In this document: positions 42,523-51,172 of the stretch, piece by piece
How positions within the stretch are numbered: position 1 is the first letter of the stretch
How the letters are laid out: every line of letters starts with the position of its first letter
Source of the DNA: an uncultured bacterium
Lineage (GTDB): Bacteria > Bacteroidota > Bacteroidia > Bacteroidales > Bacteroidaceae
NCBI GenBank assembly: GCA_905214795.1
Contig: CAJMNM010000020.1
Span: forward strand, 1-53,271
Direction: 5' to 3'
DNA length: 53,271 nt
Position numbers and translations under genes: made by a program
The notes under the pieces: generated by a model
Told to the model about the DNA's origin: nothing
Databases searched by the model: none
What the model saw: only the letters and a program-made list of their open reading frames with translations

Positions 42523-43134
42523 TTATGAATTCAGACCTTGAATAACAGATTCTCCTTTCTCATATGATTCCTCATTGATTAGCTGGAATTTCTGCAAGGC
42601 GGAAATGGCTGCGCGTTTCACTTCCGGGCTACCGTGAAGCGCGGCTTGTACCTGATCAAGAAATTCATGTTCGGAATGTTCGTTGAGTATGCCTCCGTTC
42701 ATGAATAATCGTGCCAGAATCAGATAACCGCAAATCTGGTACAGGTCACGTTCGTCAGCAATCCACTGAAAGGCCTTATCTGAGGCGTATGGTAACCGGC
42801 AGAACAGGTTCTGCACTGTATGCTGTGCCAGTTCTACGGTTGGCATCGTCTCCATCCAGATGTCTGCTATTTCCGGATAAAACGTGTCTGCAGGTTGTAG
42901 CATGCCGGCCAGAAGCTTACATTCACGAATATTTTCTTTCCACAAAGCCTGGGCCAGTTCGTGATTGTGTGGAAGTGTTTCTGACAAAGCTTTCAATCTC
43001 GGAATTTCCACTCCGAAGTTGAGTTTGTAGGTCAGACCGTTTTCACGCATGTAGGCCGATGCGACACCATTCATGCTGAGTCGCAGTTCTGTTTTTATCT
43101 TTCTGATATATTCTTTTATTTCGTCTTGTTCCAT
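42523..43134 (-). CDS. AlkD-like DNA alkylation repair protein
   Basis: The 203-aa protein is almost wholly helical with HEAT-like repeats (for example ALWKENIRECKLLAGMLQP and TVQNLFCRLPYASDKAFQWI), the form of AlkD/AlkC DNA glycosylases. Conserved Trp and Asp (IADIWMETM, WIADERDLYQICGYLILARL) fit the DNA-binding concave face. No direct evidence of catalysis is available. It starts with a 1-bp overlap (TAATG) at the end of the DPP III gene, so the two are co-translated. Confidence 0.75.
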   Translation of the reverse strand: MEQDEIKEYIRKIKTELRLSMNGVASAYMRENGLTYKLNFGVEIPRLKALSETLPHNHELAQALWKENIRECKLLAGMLQPADTFYPEIADIWMETMPTVELAQHTVQNLFCRLPYASDKAFQWIADERDLYQICGYLILARLFMNGGILNEHSEHEFLDQVQAALHGSPEVKRAAISALQKFQLINEESYEKGESVIQGLNS

Positions 43135-45107
43135 TATTCATTAATATATGGTAACGTGGCATAATTACGGCTGTAGCGCAACATCTGTTCATCGTAAGCT
43201 TCACCATAAGTGATGGTAACATCTGTTATTTGGCCTTCAGCGTCAAGAACAGGTGTATAAACAGGATTGATGAAACCCTTATAAGGACAAAGGTGTAATG
43301 CTTTATAACGGTTTAATATTTCCTGGTGTAGGGTAGAGTCTATTTTAATGGCATAATGTTCTACAAGCAGACGTGCCGCTTCAAAATCACCTTCACTTTT
43401 TATACGCTGTATTTCGGCCAGAAGTTTTCCGAACAAGTCACGCAAACGGACATAATCGTTGATTCTAACGTAGGTCTTTTCTTCTTTCTTAATCAATTCT
43501 ACAACGTGTTCTGATAGACCTTTCTCAAATACCCATCTGGCAATGAGAGCCCTGTTACGCATATGGGCTTCTTCAATCTCCTTTCCGGGTTCTATGCGCA
43601 CCATCTGGGTCAGCAGTCCGTTCATCATGTAACTGTAGTATTGTGCTTTATAAGCCTCCATGTCTGGTGTCAGTCCGAGTTCTACCAGTTTCGGATCTGC
43701 TATATAGTAAAGTCCAAACAGGTCTGCTCTGGCTTCTTCGATGGTCGAGCCATAAGCTTTCAGTGCGTCAGGATCAACTCCCGGAAGCAGTTTTCCGCTT
43801 CCATGTCCTAAGCATTCATGAAGGTCGGTATGCAAGTCGTCACAATCGTCCTCGTAGCGGTCAAGCAGGTCGAGCGTCTCTTTGTCTATAACAAATTCAT
43901 TGAGAAATCCGTTGCCGTGAGCTGCTTTGTTGTAGGCGTCGGTCAGGTTACCGATGGTTACACTCTTACTGCCGTATTCTGCACGTACCCAGTTAGAGTT
44001 TGGCAGATTGATACCGATAGCCGATGACGGATAAAGATCACCGCCTAAGATGGCTGTCTTGATAACCTTTGCTGAGACACCTTTGCAAGCCGTCTTTTTG
44101 AATCGGCTGTCTACAGGAGAATGGTCTTCAAACCATTGCGCGTTGTTGCTCAGTTTCTCAGTACGTTGGGTGGCTTCTATATCTTTAAAATTAACATATC
44201 CTTCCCAGCTTGCTTTCATGCCCAGCGGGTCACCGTAACTTTCTGTGAAGCCGTTTGTAAAATCAACCAGACTTTCTGTGTCCTGAACCCATGCAATGGT
44301 ATATTCATCGAATGTTTTCAAGTCACCGTTATGGTAGAACGAAATAAGTTTGCGAAGGACTTCCTTCTGTTTGTCGTTTTCCGCCACATCGACAGCTTTT
44401 TCCAACCAGCCTACAATGCGGTCTATTGCTTCTCCGTAAAGACTGCCCGAACGCCATATCTTCTCTTTCAGTACGCCGTTTTCCTTAACCAGTCTGCTGT
44501 TCATACCATACATGACCGGATGTGCGTCTTTCTCGTCTTTCTGCGCGTTGTAGAAAGCTTCAGCTTCAGCCTGAGTGACCCCTTCGCCATAATAATTGCA
44601 GGCTGAGGTTTCTACCAGGTCTTCACCATCGGCCTGGTTGACTCTCTTGGGCATGACGGTGGGATCGAAGATGACAGGGCGAAGCTCCTCAAACAAATCT
44701 TCTACAGTCTGTCCTGGCTGTAATGGCAGATGGCTGGCGTTGACCTGACATAATGCATTATGGAAAAACTCTTCGCTAAAACCCGGTTTGAACTTTTCGC
44801 ATCCGTAATGATGATGAATGCCGTTTGAAAACCATACGCGTTTCAGGTAAATAATAAACTGCTGAGAATCCTCATTGTTCAAGTCCAAAGGATATTCCGT
44901 GTAAATGGTTTCCAGTGTTTTACGTATTCTCAAATTGTATTTCCCGTTCTGGTCCCATAAAATGTCACGGCCTGTCAAGGCAGCCTGAGACAGATAATAG
45001 ATAAGTTGTTTGCGTCTGAGCGACAACTGTTCAAAACCGTCGACTCTGTAGCGGAGCATCTGAATGTCGGCGAATTTTTCATCATTATAAGAAAATTGGC
45101 TTTGCAT
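43134..45107 (-). CDS. Dipeptidyl-peptidase III (zinc metallopeptidase, M49)
   Basis: ATG 45107 (MQSQFSYNDEKF) is chosen because the longer frame to 45152 would run into the terminator hairpin at 45127-45158. The product of 657 aa shows the M49 zinc motif HECLGH near residue 429 and the second motif EEARAD about 50 residues later, with an upstream helical domain typical of the family. It releases dipeptides from the N-terminus of oligopeptides. There is no signal peptide, so it is probably cytoplasmic. It is co-transcribed with the AlkD-like gene. Confidence 0.92.
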   Translation of the reverse strand: MQSQFSYNDEKFADIQMLRYRVDGFEQLSLRRKQLIYYLSQAALTGRDILWDQNGKYNLRIRKTLETIYTEYPLDLNNEDSQQFIIYLKRVWFSNGIHHHYGCEKFKPGFSEEFFHNALCQVNASHLPLQPGQTVEDLFEELRPVIFDPTVMPKRVNQADGEDLVETSACNYYGEGVTQAEAEAFYNAQKDEKDAHPVMYGMNSRLVKENGVLKEKIWRSGSLYGEAIDRIVGWLEKAVDVAENDKQKEVLRKLISFYHNGDLKTFDEYTIAWVQDTESLVDFTNGFTESYGDPLGMKASWEGYVNFKDIEATQRTEKLSNNAQWFEDHSPVDSRFKKTACKGVSAKVIKTAILGGDLYPSSAIGINLPNSNWVRAEYGSKSVTIGNLTDAYNKAAHGNGFLNEFVIDKETLDLLDRYEDDCDDLHTDLHECLGHGSGKLLPGVDPDALKAYGSTIEEARADLFGLYYIADPKLVELGLTPDMEAYKAQYYSYMMNGLLTQMVRIEPGKEIEEAHMRNRALIARWVFEKGLSEHVVELIKKEEKTYVRINDYVRLRDLFGKLLAEIQRIKSEGDFEAARLLVEHYAIKIDSTLHQEILNRYKALHLCPYKGFINPVYTPVLDAEGQITDVTITYGEAYDEQMLRYSRNYATLPYINE

Positions 45108-45126
45108 GGTCCTGTCAGTCAGAAAA

Positions 45127-45158
45127 AAGGAGTTGCACCACAAATGATACAACTCCTT
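45127..45158 (-). terminator. Terminator of the AraC-type gene
   Basis: A 9-bp stem AAGGAGTTG/CAACTCCTT is followed on the minus strand by a T run. It separates the regulator gene from DPP III. Confidence 0.75.
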
Positions 45159-45178
45159 AAAGTCTATGAATAATAATT

Positions 45179-45616
45179 TTATAATTTAATGCCTTCTCTT
45201 TCCTTTGTCAGATGGTTTATTCTATAAGTACGTGGAGTCATTCCCATTATTTTATAGAAAGCTGCATAGAAAGACTGTCTGTTGGCGAAACCAACCATTG
45301 CTGAAATCTCTTCCATGGTCTTGTTCATATATCGTTTGTCAACGAGAAGATACTTTGCGTCTTTAATACGATATTCATTGACCAGACTTGAATAGTTCTG
45401 ATTAAAGCGAATGTTTACCACGGCACTGATGTAACGTGTGTTGGTCTGTAGTTCTTCTGCAAGTTTCTTTGCAGAATAATTCGGGTCACGATACTTCTTG
45501 TCAACGACAAAGATTTTCAGAATCTTTTCATAAAGTTCGTCTACTAGTTCAGCACGGACCAAAGAGCGGTAAGCTGCATTCTTTTCTTTTTTCTCTGTTA
45601 AATTATACTTTCCCAT
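45179..45616 (-). CDS. Single-domain AraC-type transcriptional regulator
   Basis: The 145-aa protein consists mainly of one AraC/XylS helix-turn-helix domain. The first HTH is YSAKKLAEELQTNTRYISAVVN and the second TMEEISAMVGFANRQSFYAAF followed by GMTPRTYR. The N-terminal 30 residues are basic and hold no sensor domain, so it may respond through a partner or be constitutive. It is divergent from recQ. Confidence 0.88.
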   Translation of the reverse strand: MGKYNLTEKKEKNAAYRSLVRAELVDELYEKILKIFVVDKKYRDPNYSAKKLAEELQTNTRYISAVVNIRFNQNYSSLVNEYRIKDAKYLLVDKRYMNKTMEEISAMVGFANRQSFYAAFYKIMGMTPRTYRINHLTKEREGIKL

Positions 45617-45763
45617 ACTTTTTGATTGTTCAAAAAATTATACATACATTCCCCCTAAAGTTTAGTGAGCATAATTATTGATTTTTCTTTTATTTCCCCA
45701 TGCAAAAATCGTTTTTTTTTCCTACTTATACAAGTTTACTCTTTTAAAAAAGACTAAAAAGTT

Positions 45764-45771
45764 TACCTTTG
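45764..45771 (+). promoter_or_regulatory. -7 box of recQ
   Basis: TACCTTTG matches TAnnTTTG. No clear TTTG lies 19-21 bp upstream. The recQ ATG is 33 nt downstream. Confidence 0.5.
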
Positions 45772-45804
45772 CAGTGTTTTTAGTGTAGTTTTTCCCTGTT
45801 TTAC

Positions 45805-47625
45805 ATGTATTATACGCTTAAGAAATATTTCGGGTATACAAAATTCCGGCCTTATCAAGAAGAAATAATTACGGCTGTCTTGTCTCATAAAGACGTTCTT
45901 GTGTTGATGCCTACCGGTGGAGGTAAAAGTTTGTGTTATCAGATTCCGGCCCTTATGCTCGATGGAGTGACGCTGGTTGTATCTCCGTTAATATCCTTGA
46001 TGAAGGATCAGGTAGACAGTTTGGTGGCGAACGGAGTACCGGCGGCAGCATTGAACAGTATGAACGATGATGCCGAGAATCTGAAGGTCCGGATGGCATG
46101 CTTAAAAGGTCAGATTAAGTTACTTTATATTTCTCCTGAACGATTATTACAGGAGATACCTTATTTATTAAAGGATTTGTCTATATCACTGATAGCTGTC
46201 GATGAGGCTCACTGTATTTCGCAGTGGGGGCATGATTTCAGGCCGGAGTATATCCGTTTGGGAGAATTGCGTATGGCCTTTCCTAAAGTACCGATTATTG
46301 CATTGACGGCAACTGCAGATAAATTGACACGTGAGGACATTCAGAAACAGTTAAGGTTGAGAAATCCTGAAGTGTTTGTTTCTTCTTTCGACCGGCCGAA
46401 TCTGTCGTTGACAGTTAAACGGGGATATCAGAAAAAAGAAAAAGACAGGGCGATATTGGCTTTTCTGGCCCGTCATTCGGATGACTGTGGAATTATATAT
46501 TGTCTGAGTAAGAAGACAACCGAGAATGTAGCGGCGATGCTTGTCGAACATCAGATTGTGGCTGCGCCCTATCATGCCGGTCTCAGTCCCGAGGAACGAG
46601 AGCGTACTCAGAATGATTTTTTACATGATCGTATCCAGGTCGTATGCGCGACTGTTGCTTTCGGCATGGGTATTGATAAATCTAATGTACGTTTTGTCAT
46701 ACATTATAATATGCCGAAAAGTATAGAAAGTTTTTATCAGGAGATAGGGCGTGCGGGTAGAGACGGTTTGCCGTCGGAAACGGTCTTGTTTTATAACCTG
46801 TCTGATATTGTACAGTTAAATCGTTTTATAGAAGAGAGCGGTCAGAAGGATATTAATACCGAAAAATTAAAACGTATGCAGGAGTATGCGGAGGCCGGAG
46901 TCTGCCGCCGACGTATTCTGTTGAATTATTTTGGTGAACTCTCAGAGCACGATTGTGGCAACTGTGATGTCTGTAATAATCCGCCCCGGCGGTTTGACGG
47001 GCATGTATTGGCTCAAAAGGCGTTGAGCGCCATTGTGCGTGCCGATCAGATGATAACGATAAGAACTACAATTGATATTTTGCGTGGCAATCTCAGTCCG
47101 GAAGTGGTGAAAAACGGGTATGAACAACTGAAGACTTTTGGAGTGGGGCATGACGTGCCCGCCAAAGATTGGAGAGATTATCTTTTACAGATGTTACAGA
47201 TGGGACTTTTTGAGATTGCATACAACGAGAATAACCATCTGAAGCTGACAGACAGCGGACGCAAGGTGTTGTATCATTCCATGCCGGTAGTCTTTGCGCG
47301 GATGGAACAGAAACCGGCTGACAGCGCGCGTTCGGGAAAGAATGGCAGAGGAGTGAGAAAACCGTTTGCCGTGAAGACACCTTCCGAGCCGGTTCTTACG
47401 GGCAGGGAGCGGCAGCTTTATCATGTGTTACACGATTTAAGACGGACACTGGCCGACAAGCAAGGCGTGCCTCCATATATTATTATGTCAGATAAAGTGT
47501 TGATGGCTTTGTGTGAAATCATGCCGACTACAATTGAGGCTTTCGGTCAGGTGAATGGAATCGGAGAGTATAAAAAGGATAAATATGGGGCCGCGTTTGT
47601 GACTGTAATCAAAAAGTTTGCCTGA
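45805..47625 (+). CDS. recQ: ATP-dependent DNA helicase RecQ
   Basis: The 606-aa helicase has the RecQ motif 0 (YFGYTKFRPYQEEII), Walker A (LMPTGGGKSLCYQIPAL), DEAH box (VDEAHCISQWGHDFRPEY), motif VI (YYQEIGRAGRDGLPSE, here FYQEIGRAGRDG), a zinc-binding region (CRRRILLNYFGELSEHDCGNCDVC), a winged helix and a C-terminal HRDC domain (about 530-600). All elements of a full-length bacterial RecQ are present. It acts in replication fork repair and recombination. Confidence 0.97.
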   Translation: MYYTLKKYFGYTKFRPYQEEIITAVLSHKDVLVLMPTGGGKSLCYQIPALMLDGVTLVVSPLISLMKDQVDSLVANGVPAAALNSMNDDAENLKVRMACLKGQIKLLYISPERLLQEIPYLLKDLSISLIAVDEAHCISQWGHDFRPEYIRLGELRMAFPKVPIIALTATADKLTREDIQKQLRLRNPEVFVSSFDRPNLSLTVKRGYQKKEKDRAILAFLARHSDDCGIIYCLSKKTTENVAAMLVEHQIVAAPYHAGLSPEERERTQNDFLHDRIQVVCATVAFGMGIDKSNVRFVIHYNMPKSIESFYQEIGRAGRDGLPSETVLFYNLSDIVQLNRFIEESGQKDINTEKLKRMQEYAEAGVCRRRILLNYFGELSEHDCGNCDVCNNPPRRFDGHVLAQKALSAIVRADQMITIRTTIDILRGNLSPEVVKNGYEQLKTFGVGHDVPAKDWRDYLLQMLQMGLFEIAYNENNHLKLTDSGRKVLYHSMPVVFARMEQKPADSARSGKNGRGVRKPFAVKTPSEPVLTGRERQLYHVLHDLRRTLADKQGVPPYIIMSDKVLMALCEIMPTTIEAFGQVNGIGEYKKDKYGAAFVTVIKKFA

Positions 47626-47739
47626 CGTCGTAAGTCATTTTGTTCGTGGTGGAAAATGTAAAAATCCGGCTTGTACTCATAATTAAAAAAATCAGTTATG
47701 ATACATAGTATAAAAGTTGCAATATTACACTAAACATTG

Positions 47740-47747
47740 TACCTTTG
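47740..47747 (+). promoter_or_regulatory. -7 box of the first GH43 gene
   Basis: TACCTTTG has a GTTG 20 bp upstream, close to the -33 consensus. The start codon chosen at 47773 is 26 nt beyond. Confidence 0.6.
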
Positions 47748-47772
47748 CGCCTGTAATCAAGATGCCTTACAG

Positions 47773-48909
47773 ATGAAAATAAGAATAATAAGTTTTCTTA
47801 GCCTGATGTTGTTTTCCGGGCTGATTTTTGCGCAGTCCAAAACAACTTGTATTGCACCCGGAGAGGAATGGAACGATGTTAGCGGAAATGTAATAAACGC
47901 TCATGGAGGAGGCGTGCTGTATTACAATGGCCGTTATTACTGGTATGGTGAAAACCGGCCGGAACGGGGATTTACCACCGAGGTCGGAGTTGAAGTCTAT
48001 TCTTCGGCCGACTTGATGAATTGGACCGACGAGGGCGTGGCTTTATCTGTATCGACCGACGAGGGCTCTCCTATAGAGCGTGGATGTATCATGGAGCGTC
48101 CAAAGGTGATTTATAATCAGAAGACGGGCAAATTTGTCATGCTGTTCCATCTTGAACTGAAAGGACAGGGCTATGCGGCCGCAAGAGTCGGCTTTGCTGT
48201 ATCCGACCGGCCCGAGGGACCTTTTAAGTTTATACGCAGCCTTCGTCCGAATGCCGGAATCTGGCCTGCTGATTTCTCAAAACGGGACATCAAAAAGGCA
48301 AAGGCGTTAAAGGAAGAAGACTATCCGGACTGGTGGACTCCGGATTGGAGAAAAGCCATAGCCGAGGGACTGTTGTTGAAACGTGATTTGGAAGGCGGAC
48401 AGATGAGCCGTGACATGACGGTTTATGTGGACGATGACGGCAAGGCATATCATATCTTCTCGGCAGAAGAGAATCTGACGCTGAATTTAGCGGAACTGAC
48501 TCCCGATTATCTGGATTATACAGGAAAATATATCAGAATAGCACCGGGTGGACAGAACGAGGCGCCTACAATATTCAAACACGACGGATATTATTGGCTT
48601 ATAACCAGTGGATGTACCGGTTGGGCACCCAATGAAGCCAGAATGTTCAAGTCAAAATCCTTATGGGGACCGTGGCAACAGCTGGCTACACCTTTTGTAG
48701 GCGATAATGCTCAGAAGTCTTTTTTCAGCCAGGGTACTTATATCTTTAAGAAAGAAGGTACAGATGCCGGTTTTGTTTTTATGGCAGACCGCTGGAAACC
48801 GGAAAGTCTGAAGTATTCACCTTATATCTGGTTGCCGATAACGTTTAACGAAAAAGGAGAACCGGTAATAGAATGGCGTGACAGTTGGACGCCGGATGAA
48901 CTGAAATAG
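47773..48909 (+). CDS. Secreted glycoside hydrolase family 43, exo-beta-1,3-galactanase-like
   Basis: ATG 47773 gives a signal peptide (MKIRIISFLSLMLFSGLIFA); the longer frame overlaps the promoter. The 378-aa product is a five-bladed beta-propeller. It has INAHGGGVLYYNGRYYWYGE near the N-terminus, ERPKVIYNQKTGKFVMLFH, SRDMTVYVDDDGKAYHIFS and NEAPTIFKHDGYYWLITSG, which holds the likely general acid Glu. These blocks match GH43 subfamilies of exo-beta-1,3-galactanases (24/34-like), where the usual GH43 base Asp is replaced. The expected substrate is arabinogalactan side or main chain. A putative lipoprotein gene follows after 19 bp. Confidence 0.82.
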   Translation: MKIRIISFLSLMLFSGLIFAQSKTTCIAPGEEWNDVSGNVINAHGGGVLYYNGRYYWYGENRPERGFTTEVGVEVYSSADLMNWTDEGVALSVSTDEGSPIERGCIMERPKVIYNQKTGKFVMLFHLELKGQGYAAARVGFAVSDRPEGPFKFIRSLRPNAGIWPADFSKRDIKKAKALKEEDYPDWWTPDWRKAIAEGLLLKRDLEGGQMSRDMTVYVDDDGKAYHIFSAEENLTLNLAELTPDYLDYTGKYIRIAPGGQNEAPTIFKHDGYYWLITSGCTGWAPNEARMFKSKSLWGPWQQLATPFVGDNAQKSFFSQGTYIFKKEGTDAGFVFMADRWKPESLKYSPYIWLPITFNEKGEPVIEWRDSWTPDELK

Positions 48910-48928
48910 TCTTATTTATCAAGGGAAA

Positions 48929-49771
48929 ATGAAAAAGATAGTTTGGGGCGTGTTGGTAAGCCTCTGCTGTACGGCTTGTTTTCAAAAGGTTGAGCAGGCA
49001 AAAGATAGTCTCGGAGGAAATAGCGTAGATTACGAAGTGTCAGACCGGGAAGAAAAAAAAGAGGCTGCGGCTAAGATTGTGGCCAGGGAGGCTGCTGAAG
49101 ATTCTACTGATTGGTTACATCAGAGTCTCGTTTCCTATCCCTGTGTGGTGGAATGGCTTGAGACGGATACCATTTGTCATTATCCCGAGAACCGCAAGCT
49201 CAGGATAGGTCATCATGGGGGTAGAGCGCTTTCTCTTGAATTGGGAGAATTCTTTGATAATATAGATTATGACGGAGCAAAGATATATTGGGGAGATTCT
49301 TTGATTTATGCCACAGAATTGGCTGTTATCAACGATTGGCAGACCTGCTGCGTGTATCATGTGCCGGAGACGGATGTTACTTATGTACTGATATTGATTG
49401 ACGGCCGGCCGGCTCCAAATTACTGGCATATACTCTATATGGATGCTGAACGAATCAGACTGATAGATTATGTTTTGGCCGGTAATGACTATGTTCCGGG
49501 CGCACATTATTTCCATGATAATATTATTTTCGGTGATATTGATGAGGATAATGTCCTCGAAGTGGGTGGTAAGAACTGGACTGAGATATGGGCAGATTCA
49601 ATGATTTATCAGCCTTGTTATATTTATGAGTTGGGTCAGACCGTGGTTATGGATTCCGTCACTTCAAAAGCCGAGACCATTAAAGCCAACAATGGTTTGT
49701 TCCTGGGTTTCAAAGGTGGAGAAGCTGTATATAATCCCAATAAGGAACAACACGAGAGAGAGGAGGAATAA
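48929..49771 (+). CDS. Putative lipoprotein of unknown function
   Basis: The 280-aa product begins MKKIVWGVLVSLCCTACFQK, a probable type II signal peptide with lipidated Cys at about residue 17. The following part is Glu/Lys/Ala-rich and probably unstructured (about 25-60). A folded region of about 210 residues is rich in aromatic residues (YDGAKIYWGDSLIYATELAV, GDIDEDNVLEVGGKNW). An Asp-rich FGDIDEDNVLE segment resembles calcium-binding FG-GAP-like loops, but one copy is not enough to assign the family. It follows the GH43 gene and ends before a terminator. Confidence 0.65.
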   Translation: MKKIVWGVLVSLCCTACFQKVEQAKDSLGGNSVDYEVSDREEKKEAAAKIVAREAAEDSTDWLHQSLVSYPCVVEWLETDTICHYPENRKLRIGHHGGRALSLELGEFFDNIDYDGAKIYWGDSLIYATELAVINDWQTCCVYHVPETDVTYVLILIDGRPAPNYWHILYMDAERIRLIDYVLAGNDYVPGAHYFHDNIIFGDIDEDNVLEVGGKNWTEIWADSMIYQPCYIYELGQTVVMDSVTSKAETIKANNGLFLGFKGGEAVYNPNKEQHEREEE

Positions 49772-49821
49772 GGTTAGGATATGATGGTGTCTTTGTGACA
49801 CACTCCTGATTTTTAACGCAT

Positions 49822-49853
49822 AAAAGAATCTGTTCACGGAAACAGATTCTTTT
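49822..49853 (+). terminator. Terminator of the GH43-lipoprotein pair
   Basis: A stem of 12-13 bp (AAAGAATCTGTT with AACAGATTCTTT) has a 6-nt loop and is followed by more T. Confidence 0.88.
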
Positions 49854-50280
49854 TTTTACATTTAAACAGCTTTGAGGTGGCTTGATGTTAGTATATTTTA
49901 CGATTTTTAGCCGGAATGGGTTTTAGCGTTTGATACAAATGCTGTGTTTTTCTGACGAAAAATACGTCAGATGATGCATTGCACAGAAAAGATATTGATG
50001 GTTGAGATAATAAAGAAGAATTATGAAAATATTGTACATCGTTAAAAACTTATATTGTGCTAAAAACAGGTCTTAGCAGCATGTCCATCATAAATCGGGT
50101 ACGTTTGCCATTTTTTCATGACCGTTCGTAAAATAACCGTAACAGTAGCCGTTTTTCTTGATTGTCTGTATTTTTCTTGATTGCTTATTTTTAATATGTT
50201 GATTAATAATTCGTTGTGTTTGTTTGTGTCGTCTCTTTTGATGGTTTTTCTCAATAAAGAAACCTTTTTGACCGGTTAAA

Positions 50281-50430
50281 ACGCATGCGGTTGCAAATTT
50301 ATTTGTCCACGGTTACGAATTTCATCGTGTACGGTTACGAGTTTTTTTCTGCACGGTTGCGGTGATGCCCGTAACCGTACCAAATGATATTTCTGCACGG
50401 TTACGAAAAAGTTCGTAACCGTATGCGTTT
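50281..50430. repeat. Seven-site motif array at exact 22-bp pitch (array B)
   Basis: Central CG dinucleotides of the CGGTTACG-type motif are at 50288, 50310, 50332, 50354, 50376, 50398 and 50420, each exactly 22 bp apart. Orientations are F F F F R F R. Sites 1 and 4 have CGGTTGC instead of CGGTTAC. The outer arms AAACGCATGCGGTTGC (50279-50294) and GTAACCGTATGCGTTT (50415-50430) can pair as RNA over 16 positions, with G-U pairs at the two differing positions. Confidence 0.85.
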
Positions 50431-50796
50431 GATAAACTGTGAAGGGTATAAAACGGTAAAGTAAATAATAATAACAAAACAAGGCGTGCGCAATTGTGCT
50501 CGGCAATCCCTGTTTGGCGGCATGGAAGGTCGCTTTTGTTTTTCGTATATAGGAAAGTGAAATATAATCTGTTGATATTTTGGTGTTTACGTCACTTTTG
50601 GGCTCTTTCGGGTTTTCGCGTTGAAATTATTGTTTTTTACCATTTAAGGTCCGTCGGTTTAAAAAACACGCAGAATAATAGAGATAGATTTTGCCGTAAT
50701 GTCAGTATTTGTAGATGTATATAGCGTTATTTTGTGAGAATGTTGATTAAAATGTATCATAAATCTCCTTTTGTTTTTGTTTTGCTATCAGAATGA

Positions 50797-50910
50797 ATGG
50801 TTTTTTTATTGCCTTTTTGTGCGGTATCCGGTTGTGAAAATGATAAAGAAAAGCCGGAAACAACCCCCAAAAAATTTGATGAGATTGTTTCCGGATATAA
50901 ATTATACTGA
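50797..50910 (+). pseudogene. Short lipoprotein-like frame, probably a gene remnant
   Basis: The 37-aa frame reads MVFLLPFCAVSGCENDKEKP and ends FDEIVSGYKLY. It has a hydrophobic start, a lipobox (AVSGC) and a charged spacer, like the beginning of a Bacteroidales lipoprotein. The signal is short and lacks basic N-terminal residues, and the frame stops where a folded domain would begin. I take it as the 5' remnant of a decayed gene. No promoter was found. Confidence 0.4.
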
Positions 50911-51172
50911 CATTTACGATGTGTTGAAAACGTTATCTTTTCAGTTGTAAACGCATGCGTTTGACGTTGCGACCGTAGACAAACTGTTTTCCGGTTGTGC
51001 CCCGATAAAATTAGTATGTCAGAAATCTTTATTCGCCAGTGCGTGATATTCTTTCTGGGGCGAAGAATTGTGTAACGTTTCCTTGCCGTCACGTCGTAAT
51101 GTTGTGTTTTCGGATAACTTGTATTCTTCTTTAAACAAGACAAGCTGCCATGTACGACGTGCCACATTCTGA

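Larger units (their letters stand above)
49772..51172. other. 1.4-kb mostly gene-free region
   Basis: It contains the terminator at 49822-49853, the 22-bp-pitch array at 50281-50430, a short lipoprotein-like frame at 50797-50910 and a 10-bp inverted repeat around 50854-50893. The minus-strand frames here are low in complexity and overlap the array or the lipoprotein remnant. Scattered related motifs appear near 50136. Confidence 0.65.

Noticed and set aside
50281..50430. Iteron-type plasmid or phage replication origin
   Set aside because: The 22-bp pitch is iteron-like, but orientation is mixed and there is no Rep gene, AT-rich unwinding block or DnaA box that I can point to. It is kept only as a hypothesis.
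50757..51167. Minus-strand 136-aa frame
   Set aside because: The composition is Lys/Ser/Thr/His-rich without domain features, and it overlaps the lipoprotein-like remnant. There is no promoter or family match.
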